Position numbers and translations under genes: made by a program
Shown: positions 7,128-14,487 of the stretch, in pieces
Layout: the number at the start of each line of letters is the position of its first letter
How positions within the stretch are numbered: position 1 is the first letter of the stretch
Notes under the pieces: generated by a model
Databases searched by the model: none
The model's input: only the letters and a program-made list of their open reading frames with translations
What the model was told of the DNA's origin: nothing
Origin: Anaerolineae bacterium
Lineage (GTDB): Bacteria > Chloroflexota > Anaerolineae > B4-G1
Length of the DNA: 15,481 bases
NCBI GenBank assembly: GCA_030620125.1
Contig: JAUXFI010000020.1
Coordinates: 1-15,481 of the forward strand
Reading direction: 5' to 3'

Positions 7128-7190
7128 AGACCTGCTGTCCTTCGGCCTGGATTCGTGCTGCAGACTTGCAGCCATTCTCACCTGGTCACG

Positions 7191-7226
7191 AAGCGAGGAT
7201 CCGAGCATGCACTCGGGTCCTTGCTT
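7191..7226 (+). terminator. Intrinsic terminator after the sigma factor gene
   Basis: AAGCGAGGATCCGAG (7191-7205) pairs over 15 positions, two of them G-U, with CTCGGGTCCTTGCTT (7212-7226) around a CATGCA loop. A T-rich run (TTGTG) follows. It lies 64 nt after the sigma factor stop. The U-tract is short, so termination may be partial. Confidence 0.7.
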
Positions 7227-7250
7227 TGTGTGAGGGCTGAAATTTCCTGT

Positions 7251-7279
7251 TTGCAGCCTCTCTCCTTGTGTGTTAGAAT
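7251..7279 (+). promoter_or_regulatory. Possible promoter of the membrane-protein operon
   Basis: TAGAAT (7274-7279) preceded by TG-rich sequence, with a weak -35 TTGCAG (7251-7256) at 17-nt spacing. It lies between the terminator and the first membrane gene. The -35 match is poor, so an extended -10 promoter is the likelier reading. Confidence 0.4.
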
Positions 7280-7319
7280 AGCGCAGCGTGCTGGAGGTAA
7301 ACCAGTACGCCGATGTTTA

Positions 7320-8942
7320 ATGTCATTGTTTCCTATTCTCTCGATTATCCTGCCACTGGTGGGCGCATGTGGGACGCTTGGACTGTCTCTTGTGCCCCGC
7401 GTTCGCCCCTATGCCCGCTACGTCGCCCTGGCGGCGGTGGCTCTCACCACCATCTTGCTTCTGACGTTTGCGTGGACGGAACCGGTGACGGTCATCCTGT
7501 CCCTGTGGCAACCTTCCCTGCTGTTCGGAGCCGCGCTGACCTTGCAGGCCGATGTCCTCGTGCAGCCGTTGGCTTTAGTGCTGGCGCTGACGACTTGCAG
7601 CGCGCTCCTGGTGGACCTCAGCCGTGCAGAGGAGTCGTCTCCCTGGCTTGCAGCTACGTCGCTGGCTTTGCTCTCTGCTGGCGTTGTTGCCTTGTGGTCG
7701 GCCAATCTTCTCACTATGATTGTCAGTTGGGCCGTGTACGATCTGGTGCAGGCCCTGGGTCGCATCGTTGCTGGAGGCTCAGAGCGGGCGGCCATTCGCA
7801 ACCTGGTCTTTGGTAGCCTGGCGACGTTGCTCCTGTGGAGCGGAGCGTTGCTATCCGAGGGGGGAGCGGATAACGAAATGTGGGCGTTGATGGCTGTGGG
7901 CAACATACCATTGACACTGGGGGCGGGGGCTGCTATCTTGAGACTGTGGGTATATCCTTTCCACCTTCCCACTCCGGATGACCTGGACACGACATCGTCT
8001 CTCGCTACTCCGCTTCTCCTGAGTCCCATCATTGGTTGGGGTCTGTGGCTCCGGCTTGCGCAGGCAAACGGAGGCTTTATCCCTGGCAACTCGTGGGTGA
8101 CAATCATAGCTGCGATTACTCTGGCTGTGGGAGGCTTTCTGGCCTGGTCCTGCAATTCCCCTCGCCGCACATTGCCGTGGATTGGGATGGCAGTGACTGG
8201 AGCGGTGTTGCTGGCTGCCGGGTTGGCAGGGCAAGTCGCCGTGATCGTCATTGCCGCTGGCAGCGTGGCCTGGGCGTTGGGGATGGCAGTGCTTTCTCTA
8301 AGCGACGGCCTGCAACGAGCGTCTCCCCAGTGGAGCATCCCCGCGCTGGTCGGGGTGTTGTCGCTGCTGGGAGTGCCCTTTACCCTGGGGTTTGTGACAG
8401 TGGCGAGCTCGCTGAGGGGTCTCACGGAGGGAGGTCGCCTGGGGTTGGGGGGGGGCTTTTTCGTTGGATATCTGTTGTTGGTCCCTTCGCTGGTGCGCTG
8501 GCTTCTAGCGTCGCCTTCTTTCTCCTTGCCCAGCCGTCGTGAGTTGCTCGTGCTGCGTGGGGTTGGACTGGGACTGCCTGCACTGCTGTTGATCGTGGGT
8601 GGCTTGTATCCGCCGCTTCTCAGCCACGACGCCCTGGTTCCCACGCAGGGCTCGCTATTCGCCGCGCCGGGTATGGCAGGTTGGCTATTGTGGGCGGTCT
8701 CCCTGGCAGGTGGGGGAATTCTTGCCTGGCAGGAGGCGAACCTGCGCTCCAAGATAGCATTGTGGTTCAGCGCGGCTCACGACCTGTTGCGTCTGGAGTG
8801 GTTCTACGGCGTGCTGATGGGGGCGATGGATCGGGGGATGAGCGTTCTTCGAGCAGCCGATGAAGTCGTGGGTGGTGCAGGAGCGTTGCTGTGGTCGTGG
8901 TTGTTGTTTCTTCTCCTCCTGTTAGTATGGGTTGGTAAGTAA
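7320..8942 (+). CDS. NuoL/HyfB-like antiporter-type membrane subunit (divergent)
   Basis: About 540 residues with some 14 hydrophobic segments. It resembles the proton-conducting antiporter-like subunits of complex I and group 4 hydrogenases. The stretch RLWVYPFHLPTPDDL matches the TM7 signature K-x4-PFH-x-LP-D with Arg in place of Lys. The C-terminal part (LLRLEWFYGVLMGAMDRG, then a final hydrophobic helix) resembles the end of NuoL/HyfB. The putative TM12 segment GVPFTLGFVTVASS lacks the usual lysine. The ATG at 7320 precedes the first membrane segment; the frame is open to 7155 but the extra stretch is not membrane-like. GGAGGT at 7293-7298 is about 21 nt away, so the start is less certain than the gene. 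The stop overlaps the next start (TAATG). The hydrophilic partner subunits are absent from the window, so the function is open. Confidence 0.75.
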   Translation: MSLFPILSIILPLVGACGTLGLSLVPRVRPYARYVALAAVALTTILLLTFAWTEPVTVILSLWQPSLLFGAALTLQADVLVQPLALVLALTTCSALLVDLSRAEESSPWLAATSLALLSAGVVALWSANLLTMIVSWAVYDLVQALGRIVAGGSERAAIRNLVFGSLATLLLWSGALLSEGGADNEMWALMAVGNIPLTLGAGAAILRLWVYPFHLPTPDDLDTTSSLATPLLLSPIIGWGLWLRLAQANGGFIPGNSWVTIIAAITLAVGGFLAWSCNSPRRTLPWIGMAVTGAVLLAAGLAGQVAVIVIAAGSVAWALGMAVLSLSDGLQRASPQWSIPALVGVLSLLGVPFTLGFVTVASSLRGLTEGGRLGLGGGFFVGYLLLVPSLVRWLLASPSFSLPSRRELLVLRGVGLGLPALLLIVGGLYPPLLSHDALVPTQGSLFAAPGMAGWLLWAVSLAGGGILAWQEANLRSKIALWFSAAHDLLRLEWFYGVLMGAMDRGMSVLRAADEVVGGAGALLWSWLLFLLLLLVWVGK

Positions 8943-9607
8943 TGCCGACACTGGTTGATTTCCTGGCGCGCGTCTCATTCCTGGCGGCAATGCCTGCCGT
9001 GGCCGGTGTGCTTGTCACTGCCGGTCTCCTGGTCGTCAGCCGGGACTGGCGGCTGAACATTGTCGCCTTGACCGTGCAGTATTTCTTCGTGGTGCTATTG
9101 CTGACCCGGCTGATTCGGCCGGAGGTAGCGGCTGTCAAGGGGGTGGTCGGGTGGCTGATCTGCACCGTGTTCTACCTGACCGAGCGGCGGGCCAGTCTGA
9201 TTGAGCGGTCCGCGGCAGCGGAAGGCGACGCGCCATCACGGCGCTGGCGGTGGTGGATTATTTCTGCTCGAGCGTCGTTTTGCTTGCTGGCTGGGATATT
9301 GATCTCAGTGGCGGCATACACAGCCGCGCTGCGTATACCTTTGCCCCAAGTCCCTCTCGACATCACGTTGGCCTGTTACCTGTTGGTTGGGCTTGGTTTG
9401 CTGCTGATCGGACTGAGTGAGGAGCCTATGCAGGTGGGATTGGGATTGCTGACCTTTTTATCGGGGTTCGACCTTTTCTACATTGCCCTGGAGCCAAGCC
9501 TGGCCGTGGCAGGGCTGCTTGGTGCGGTCAGTTTCCTCATTGCACTGGCAACTGCTTATCTGAGGACTGCCCAGATTGCTACTGGCGGCGAGGGAAAGCT
9601 GTCATGA
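8942..9607 (+). CDS. HyfE/NuoK-like small membrane protein
   Basis: 221 residues, close to the length of hydrogenase-4 subunit E. It has about seven hydrophobic segments, arranged as two helices, a basic cytoplasmic linker (residues about 80-104, rich in R, E and A) and four or five helices. The C-terminal half (VPLDITLACYLLVGLGLLLI, then LSGFDLFYIAL) resembles the HyfE/NuoK pattern by hydrophobicity and spacing. The glutamate expected in the 'MENG' helix is replaced in FLSGFD. Starts overlap both neighbours: TAATG with the gene before and ATGA with the gene after, so all three are probably translationally coupled and work in one complex. Family assignment rests on length, topology and context rather than a clear motif; it could be an unrelated membrane protein. 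Confidence 0.55.
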   Translation: MPTLVDFLARVSFLAAMPAVAGVLVTAGLLVVSRDWRLNIVALTVQYFFVVLLLTRLIRPEVAAVKGVVGWLICTVFYLTERRASLIERSAAAEGDAPSRRWRWWIISARASFCLLAGILISVAAYTAALRIPLPQVPLDITLACYLLVGLGLLLIGLSEEPMQVGLGLLTFLSGFDLFYIALEPSLAVAGLLGAVSFLIALATAYLRTAQIATGGEGKLS

Positions 9608-11028
9608 TCGCAGGCCCACTCCTGTTTCTAATCCTCCCGCTGGCGATGGCGGGTATCGTGTACATCTTGCTCCGGTGGTCGTCTCTGTCCGCGTTGTTGG
9701 CCATTGGCACGGCGTTGGTATTGGGGATCGCAGTCATCACGCTGCCGTTGGATCAGGCGGTGCGCTTTTGGGGCGAACGCCAGATCGCGATGGGCGAAAC
9801 GGTGACCTTGCTTGGACGGGAGTTGGTTTTTGAGCCGGCCGACCGCGCGGCAATGGCTTTCCTGTTTTTCACGGCTGCTGGCATCTTTTTGCTGACGTGG
9901 CCGGTTGATCCGCACTCCCTGCTCTTTCCGATGGGGTTGGCCATGCTCAGCCTGCTGAGTGGGGCGTTGCTGATTCGGCCTTTCATCTATGCTGTCTTGC
10001 TCATTGGTATCTCTGCTGCCCTCTCTGTCTTTGCGCTGCAGGGCGAGAGACGATTGCCCACGCGGGGGGGGCTGCGTTACCTCACGTTCGCCATGCTGGC
10101 TTTACCGGGTGTGTTGGTCACTCACTGGCTATTGGATCGGTATGCACTGACACCAAACGACACGAGCTTGATCAGCATGGCTACTACCCTGCTGGCGATC
10201 TCTTTCGCCATGCTGCTAGGTGTCGTGCCTTTCCATATCTGGGTCCCGGCCGTCGCTGGTGACAGTGTACCTATGGCCGGTGCCTTTGTCCTCACTGTCG
10301 GCAACGGGGCGGTCTGGTTCCTGCTGCTCGATTTCTTGGAGGCCTATCCCTGGCTCAGCGGACATCCCCGCTTTGGTTCCCTTGTCTTTGCCGCGGGCCT
10401 GACGATGGTCGTTGTGGGGGGGCTGCTGGCGCTGGCGCAACGTCGCCTGGGGCCGCTGATGGGGTACGGCGCGTTGGTAGATACAGGGGGCGCGCTCATT
10501 GCCCTGGCGATGGGCAGCAGCCTGGGGGTGACACTAGTCCTTCTGTCGCTATTGGTGCGTCCCTTTGGCCTCGGCTTGATGGCGCTTGGCCTGAGCGGTC
10601 TGCGGGCGCGTAGTGACGATGACGACAGTGTGGATGCGCTGCGTGGACTGGGGTGGAAAGCGACGTGGAGCACGGCAGCTTTGATCTTGGGAGGACTTTC
10701 GGTGGCAGGGCTACCGGTCAGTGCTGGCTTCGTCTGGCATTGGGCTTTCTGTCGCACCCTGGCCCCTTTCGGCCCGGGTTCTGCGTTGTTTCTACTGCTG
10801 GCAGGAGCGGGCGTGCTGGTTGGCGTGTGGCGAGCGATGTTCGCTCTCCTGGAGCGTCCCCGTTCGTCTGATGATAGCGAGACCTTCCCCACTACTCCCG
10901 AAGGTTGGCTGATGGCGGCGGTCGTGGTCGTGGCTATCGTGGCTTGCGTTGGGGTTGGGCTCTTTCCGCAGGTACTCGCGCCATTCGCAGCCCGCTTGGC
11001 GGGGACCTACACGTTCTTTTCTCCCTGA
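9604..11028 (+). CDS. NuoN/HyfF-like antiporter-type membrane subunit (divergent)
   Basis: 474 residues with about 14 hydrophobic segments. GVVPFHIWVPAVAGDSVPMA matches the TM7-loop signature of the proton-antiporter membrane family. DALRGLGWKATWSTAA followed by GLSVAGLPVSAGFVWHW matches the conserved 'LRGLG...AGLP..AGF..KW' block. By eye the channel residues differ: Leu for Lys five before the PFH, Asn for Lys in the next helix (VGNGAVWFLLLDF), and His for Lys in GFVWHW. The protein contains a single lysine (GWKATW). The start ATG overlaps the previous stop (ATGA), and its own TGA overlaps the ATG of the truncated rarA (TGATG). It probably forms a membrane module with the two genes before it. 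Whether it moves protons or only scaffolds is unknown. Confidence 0.75.
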   Translation: MIAGPLLFLILPLAMAGIVYILLRWSSLSALLAIGTALVLGIAVITLPLDQAVRFWGERQIAMGETVTLLGRELVFEPADRAAMAFLFFTAAGIFLLTWPVDPHSLLFPMGLAMLSLLSGALLIRPFIYAVLLIGISAALSVFALQGERRLPTRGGLRYLTFAMLALPGVLVTHWLLDRYALTPNDTSLISMATTLLAISFAMLLGVVPFHIWVPAVAGDSVPMAGAFVLTVGNGAVWFLLLDFLEAYPWLSGHPRFGSLVFAAGLTMVVVGGLLALAQRRLGPLMGYGALVDTGGALIALAMGSSLGVTLVLLSLLVRPFGLGLMALGLSGLRARSDDDDSVDALRGLGWKATWSTAALILGGLSVAGLPVSAGFVWHWAFCRTLAPFGPGSALFLLLAGAGVLVGVWRAMFALLERPRSSDDSETFPTTPEGWLMAAVVVVAIVACVGVGLFPQVLAPFAARLAGTYTFFSP

Positions 11029-11156
11029 TGGACCTATTCGAGCACAGCCGGCAGGAACAAATCCGCCACGAAGCGCCACTGGCGGCGCGCGTGCGTCCCC
11101 GTGCCCTGGACGAATTCGTTGGGCAGGAGCACATCGTCGGCCAGGGGCGGTTACTG
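11028..11156 (+). pseudogene. rarA: Truncated replication-associated recombination protein A (rarA) start
   Basis: From the ATG at 11028 the translation opens MDLFEHSRQEQIRHEAPLAA and continues with RVRPRALDEFVGQEHIVGQGRLL, the N-terminus of the RarA/MgsA (WRNIP1-like) AAA+ ATPase, which acts at stalled replication forks. In intact members a stretch leading to the Walker A motif (WGPPGTGKTT) follows; here the match stops at residue 43 and enters TTACGCATTACGCATTAC repeat, then antisense selB. The frame stays open to 11285 but that part is not RarA. The ATG overlaps the previous stop (TGATG), so the gene was once coupled to the membrane operon. Only the leader survives, without ATPase motifs, so it cannot be functional. 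No remainder of rarA is seen in the window. Confidence 0.8.
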
Positions 11157-11176
11157 CTTACGCATTACGCATTACT
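11151..11176. repeat. GCATTAC tandem repeat at the rarA break and selB stop
   Basis: TTACGCATTACGCATTAC (11158-11175) is a direct repeat of ACGCATT. Its core, read as CGTAATGCGT, also occurs at 4983-4992. It abuts the last RarA-like codon on the plus strand and supplies the last codons and TAA stop of selB on the minus strand. Confidence 0.65.
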
Positions 11177-13152
11177 CTCTCATCTCCCACTCGTTTTGTC
11201 ACTCCAGTTTCGTCCAAATGTTCCAACAGCGCCTGGGCATATTTGCGACTGGTCCCGAGCATATCGCGTGCCTGCGCCAGGGTGATGCTTTTTTCCCGCT
11301 CAATATGCGCGTGGACGCGGGCCACCATCTCCTCGTAGGTACTGGGCAGGAACAGCACCCCCGATGAGACCTGCACCAACTCACCCCGATCTATCAGCAC
11401 ACCCAGCACCTCTTCTCCCACTGCATCCACGCTTTCCTTGACCGAGGGCGTGCTGTAGGGCTGACGCCGGAAATGAGTCAGCAGCGCGTCTACCTGCCGC
11501 TGCTGCTCTGGATTGAGCCGCACGGCGTGGGATGGGAGCTGCACGATGGCCCCCTCATCTACGACGAGACCCTCGGCGGCGGCACGGGCCAGCGCTGCGT
11601 TGAAGCATTTTGCATCCAGCTTGAGCCCGCTGCGCAGGGCCTCGCGGCCCATTCCCACCCGCAATGGAAACTTTTGGTGGTAGGTGGAGAGTGAGCGGGA
11701 GAGCCGGGCAGTTATGGCGGACCACCAGGCGCGGGAGGCGAGTATCTGGTTGCTAGATGCTGGTTGGATACTGGATATTGGATATTGGATACTAGCTTCT
11801 AGACTGAGGAGGAGTGCCTGACCTTCGTCGAGTAGTTGGCGCAGGGCTTCTGGGCCCGTCTCGCCCAGATTGGTGGCGGAGAGCAAGTCGCGGATGGGGG
11901 TGGGGCCACGTCGTTCGAGGGCTTGCAGCAGGATCTCTGCTGGACTGCCCTGGGCCAGCGTCTCCAGGCGGGTTATTACCTCCGGGCGGAAACGGCGGTG
12001 CTTGCGGCCCGGGTGTGGGTCCACGACGATGCCCCCGCCCACGGTCGCGGGTGGCGAGGGGACACGGACGATGAAGCGATCCCCTTTGACCAGCGGTACC
12101 GGTTCCTGAAGGCGCAACTGTGCCCAGCCCGATTGTCCCGGCGGCAGGCTGTCCTGGCCCAGAAGCCGCATACGGGCCATCGTCTCGGCCGCGCCGGAGA
12201 AAAACTTGAGTTGGGTGTTGTGTCGCAGTGGGCGCTGCGCCTGCCCTGAGCCTGCCCGAAGTGCCTGCCCTGAGCCTGCCCGAAGTGCCTGCCCTGAGCC
12301 TGGCCGAAGGGTGTCGGGCAGGTAGCGCAAGTACACGTCCACCAGCACCGTGGGGTGCAACCATCCGGGGGTGGTGACGACGTCGCCGCGCTTGAGATCA
12401 GCCTTGCTGATGCCGCTGAGGTTCATCGCCACGCGGCTGCCTGGCATCGCCCGTTCGACCTTTTGCTTGTGGGTCTGTAAGCCGCGCACTCGGGCCTTTG
12501 TCCCCCGGGGCAAGACCTCGACTTCTTGCCCCACATCGAAGCAGCCATCGTTGAGCGTGCCGGTGACGACGGTGCCGAAGCCGCTGATGGTGAAGACGCG
12601 GTCTATCGGCAACCGGGGCCGTCCCCGGTCGGGGCGGGGTTCGACCTGGGCGAGCATGTCCTGTAGCGCAGACGTGAGTTCACCCAGTCCCTGCCCGGTA
12701 CGAGCGGAGACGGGGATGATGGGCGCTTCCTCCAGCACCGTTCCCCCCAGCGTCTCGGATACGTCGGCGGCGACTAGCTCGACCCACTCTTCGCTTTCGG
12801 CCAGATCCAACTTGGTGAGAGCAACGATGCCTGTGCTGATCCCCAACAGGTCGAGGATGGACAGGTGCTCCCTGGTCTGCGGCATGACCCCCTCGTCGGC
12901 GGCGACGACGAAGAGAACAGCGTCAATGCCACCCACGCCCGCCAGCATATTCTCGATAAAGTCCCGGTGACCAGGCACGTCCACGATGCCCACCGCTTCG
13001 CCGTTGGGCAGCGTGAGCCAGGCAAAGCCCAGGTCTATTGTCATCTCCCGTTCCTTCTCCTCGCGGAGACGGTCGGGGTCAATGCCGGTGAGGGCGTGAA
13101 CGAGGGTGGACTTGCCGTGGTCTACGTGACCGGCGGTGCCGATGACGTGCAT
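11158..13152 (-). CDS. selB: Selenocysteine-specific translation elongation factor SelB
   Basis: 664 residues. SelB delivers selenocysteinyl-tRNA to in-frame UGA codons next to a SECIS hairpin. The GTPase domain has AGHVDHGKST (7-16), DVPGH (58-62) and TKLD (113-116). EF-Tu-like domains II and III follow (RVFTISGFGTVVTGTL at 185-200; HNTQLKFFSGAAETMARM at 311-328), then C-terminal winged-helix domains to TSRKYAQALLEHLDETGVTK (634-653), the usual SelB ending. Two segments look like absorbed repeats: residues about 283-306 (three 8-residue units of the SGQALRAG type) and about 452-470 (IQYPISSIQ...). Both keep the frame. The ATG at 13152 follows the upstream stop by 8 nt with AGAGG before it, so it is probably co-transcribed with the coiled-coil gene. 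No selA, selD or selC is in the window. Confidence 0.95.
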   Translation of the reverse strand: MHVIGTAGHVDHGKSTLVHALTGIDPDRLREEKEREMTIDLGFAWLTLPNGEAVGIVDVPGHRDFIENMLAGVGGIDAVLFVVAADEGVMPQTREHLSILDLLGISTGIVALTKLDLAESEEWVELVAADVSETLGGTVLEEAPIIPVSARTGQGLGELTSALQDMLAQVEPRPDRGRPRLPIDRVFTISGFGTVVTGTLNDGCFDVGQEVEVLPRGTKARVRGLQTHKQKVERAMPGSRVAMNLSGISKADLKRGDVVTTPGWLHPTVLVDVYLRYLPDTLRPGSGQALRAGSGQALRAGSGQAQRPLRHNTQLKFFSGAAETMARMRLLGQDSLPPGQSGWAQLRLQEPVPLVKGDRFIVRVPSPPATVGGGIVVDPHPGRKHRRFRPEVITRLETLAQGSPAEILLQALERRGPTPIRDLLSATNLGETGPEALRQLLDEGQALLLSLEASIQYPISSIQPASSNQILASRAWWSAITARLSRSLSTYHQKFPLRVGMGREALRSGLKLDAKCFNAALARAAAEGLVVDEGAIVQLPSHAVRLNPEQQRQVDALLTHFRRQPYSTPSVKESVDAVGEEVLGVLIDRGELVQVSSGVLFLPSTYEEMVARVHAHIEREKSITLAQARDMLGTSRKYAQALLEHLDETGVTKRVGDERVMRNA
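11762..11794. repeat. Degenerate TTGGATATTGG repeat inside selB
   Basis: GGATA/GGATATT units repeat four times (GGATACTGGATATTGGATAT and onward), flanked by CTAG-containing sequence on both sides. The same core, TTGGATATTG, occurs in the spacer repeat at 2443-2465. Here it is read in frame in the SelB winged-helix region. Confidence 0.75.
12240..12311. repeat. Three tandem 24-bp units inside selB
   Basis: Units at 12240-12263, 12264-12287 and 12288-12311. The first two are identical (core CCTGAGCCTGCCCGAAG) and the third differs at a few bases near its end. The unit length is a multiple of three, giving an 8-residue protein repeat in SelB. The core resembles the CCTGAGCCTG-CGAAGG repeat I recall as scattered widely in some bacterial genomes. 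Confidence 0.9.
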
Positions 13153-13160
13153 GTTGCCTC

Positions 13161-14378
13161 TTACCCCTGCTGCTCCCTGCGTAGAACTGCCAGTTGCTCG
13201 TCAACCGGTGCAGTTAGCGTCTCGTAAACGTCCTGAGCGGCCTTGAGTAGACTGGTGGCGTCGGCGCGGAGGCTCACCCAGAGAGCTTCCAGTTGATCAC
13301 GATGTAGTTCAACGGTGAGCAGCAGCGCGTTTATGCGCTTGAGATGCTCGTCGTTGACCTGCTTCTGTTGTTGCCAGCGCTCTTCGGTGATTACGGCTCG
13401 CTTCTTCTGCTCCTTCGACCGCGCTGCTTGCCATTCTTCCCATCGCCGCTGGCTTTGTTCCTCTGTCAAGCGCTGCCTTTCAGCCATCTCGTCCTGGCGT
13501 CTCTCTATGCGATCCTTGAATTTCTCCAGGGCGGCCAGCGCGCGCTTGACCCGTTGCTGTTGCTCGACAAAGTCCTGCGTCTGTGCTTGTACCTTCTCCA
13601 TTGCCTGGGCTACTTGATCTCCCTGGTCCAGATACTGCTTCATCTTTTGTTCGCGCTGAAAGTCGGCGATACGCAGTTCTTCGATGGGCTTTTCGTACTT
13701 TTTCGTCTCCTCAATGGCAGCGTCAATGCGGACTTTTTGTTTCTTGATCAGCTCTTCGAGAAGAGGGAACTTTGTGTCCAAGGCGATGATCTTCCTGCGC
13801 AGTTCAGGGGTGTCTTGCTCCAGCTCTGTGATGCGGCGGTTGTCAGCACGGCGTTGCTCCTCCAGGTAAGTGACGGCCCGGGCTGGGTCCTCGAGACGTT
13901 TGCTGACATCGGCTATGGTGACTTCTACACGCTGAAAGGCTTCGCTCAACCGCTGATTCTCGGCCCGGAGATTATTCAAATCCTCGTCATAACGCGGTAG
14001 GACGCGCAGCTCTTTCTCCAGCCGGTTCAGGTTGGTGGTTAGCGCCTCGTACTCAATGCGGCGCAACCTCTCCCTCTCAGCCTGTTCCTTTCGCCGTGCA
14101 TCTTCTCGGTGGTCCATCTGGAAGAGAAGGTCGTTTTTGTAGTGCGAGACCGTCTGCTCGAACTCGGTCACCTGGGATAGTACGCCCTGGACGCCAGCCA
14201 ATGCAGTTTGCGATTGTTGAATCTGCGTTGACTGTTGGGCCAGTTGCTGCTCATATCCCTGCGTCCGTTCTTGCAGTACAGCGATCTCGGCCTTATCCTT
14301 GCGGCGCTCTTCATCCAGCCACTTGAGCGTCTGCAGTGCCTGTGTTATATCCAGCGTCTGAGTCACATCTGTTGCCAT
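13161..14378 (-). CDS. Long coiled-coil protein of unknown function
   Basis: About 405 residues, almost entirely charged and glutamine-rich helix with heptad-like spacing: DEERRKDKAEIAVLQERTQG near the start, RKEQAERERLRRIEYEALTT, EELIKKQKVRIDAAIEETKK, then ERRQDEMAERQRLTEEQSQR. Cysteine is absent, proline is rare, and there is no signal peptide, membrane segment or nucleotide-binding motif. It probably forms an extended cytoplasmic rod or oligomer. The resemblance to SMC-like or other coiled coils is compositional and does not set a family. Of three adjacent start codons (GTG 14384, ATG 14381, ATG 14378), the last is best spaced (7 nt) from AGGGGG. It precedes selB by 8 nt and has its own consensus promoter, so it is probably the first gene of a two-gene operon. 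I do not recognise its function. Confidence 0.8.
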   Translation of the reverse strand: MATDVTQTLDITQALQTLKWLDEERRKDKAEIAVLQERTQGYEQQLAQQSTQIQQSQTALAGVQGVLSQVTEFEQTVSHYKNDLLFQMDHREDARRKEQAERERLRRIEYEALTTNLNRLEKELRVLPRYDEDLNNLRAENQRLSEAFQRVEVTIADVSKRLEDPARAVTYLEEQRRADNRRITELEQDTPELRRKIIALDTKFPLLEELIKKQKVRIDAAIEETKKYEKPIEELRIADFQREQKMKQYLDQGDQVAQAMEKVQAQTQDFVEQQQRVKRALAALEKFKDRIERRQDEMAERQRLTEEQSQRRWEEWQAARSKEQKKRAVITEERWQQQKQVNDEHLKRINALLLTVELHRDQLEALWVSLRADATSLLKAAQDVYETLTAPVDEQLAVLRREQQG

Positions 14379-14411
14379 CATCACACCCCCTGAGCGAGTT
14401 TACTGACGCTG

Positions 14412-14440
14412 ATTATAACATCATTCTACCTCATAGGCAA
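14412..14440 (-). promoter_or_regulatory. Promoter of the coiled-coil gene and selB
   Basis: On the minus strand, TTGCCT (complement of 14435-14440), a 17-nt spacer and a perfect TATAAT (complement of 14412-14417). Transcription would start near 14405, about 27 nt before the ATG. Confidence 0.75.
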
Positions 14441-14443
14441 CGG

Positions 14444-14471
14444 TTGACAGCTTGCCGTGGGCCGCTATAAT
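14444..14471 (+). promoter_or_regulatory. Consensus promoter of the glycosyltransferase gene
   Basis: TTGACA (14444-14449), a 16-nt spacer and TATAAT (14466-14471): both hexamers are perfect. The likely start of transcription near 14478 leaves only about 10 nt before the ATG at 14488. Its -35 box is 3 bp from that of the divergent promoter. Confidence 0.8.
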
Positions 14472-14487
14472 GGCATTGAGGCTAGAT

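Noticed and set aside
7418..8752. Long minus-strand open frame (444 codons) opposite the first membrane gene
   Set aside because: Its translation is proline-, serine- and arginine-rich with no family resemblance, and it is antisense to a clear membrane protein in a coupled operon; a GC-driven shadow.
10905..11285. A 126-codon plus-strand gene containing the RarA start
   Set aside because: The part before 11028 is out of frame inside the membrane gene; the RarA-like protein begins at the ATG at 11028 that overlaps the preceding stop.
12240..12311. CRISPR array
   Set aside because: The 24-bp units are directly adjacent with no spacers and keep the SelB frame; a tandem repeat, not an array.
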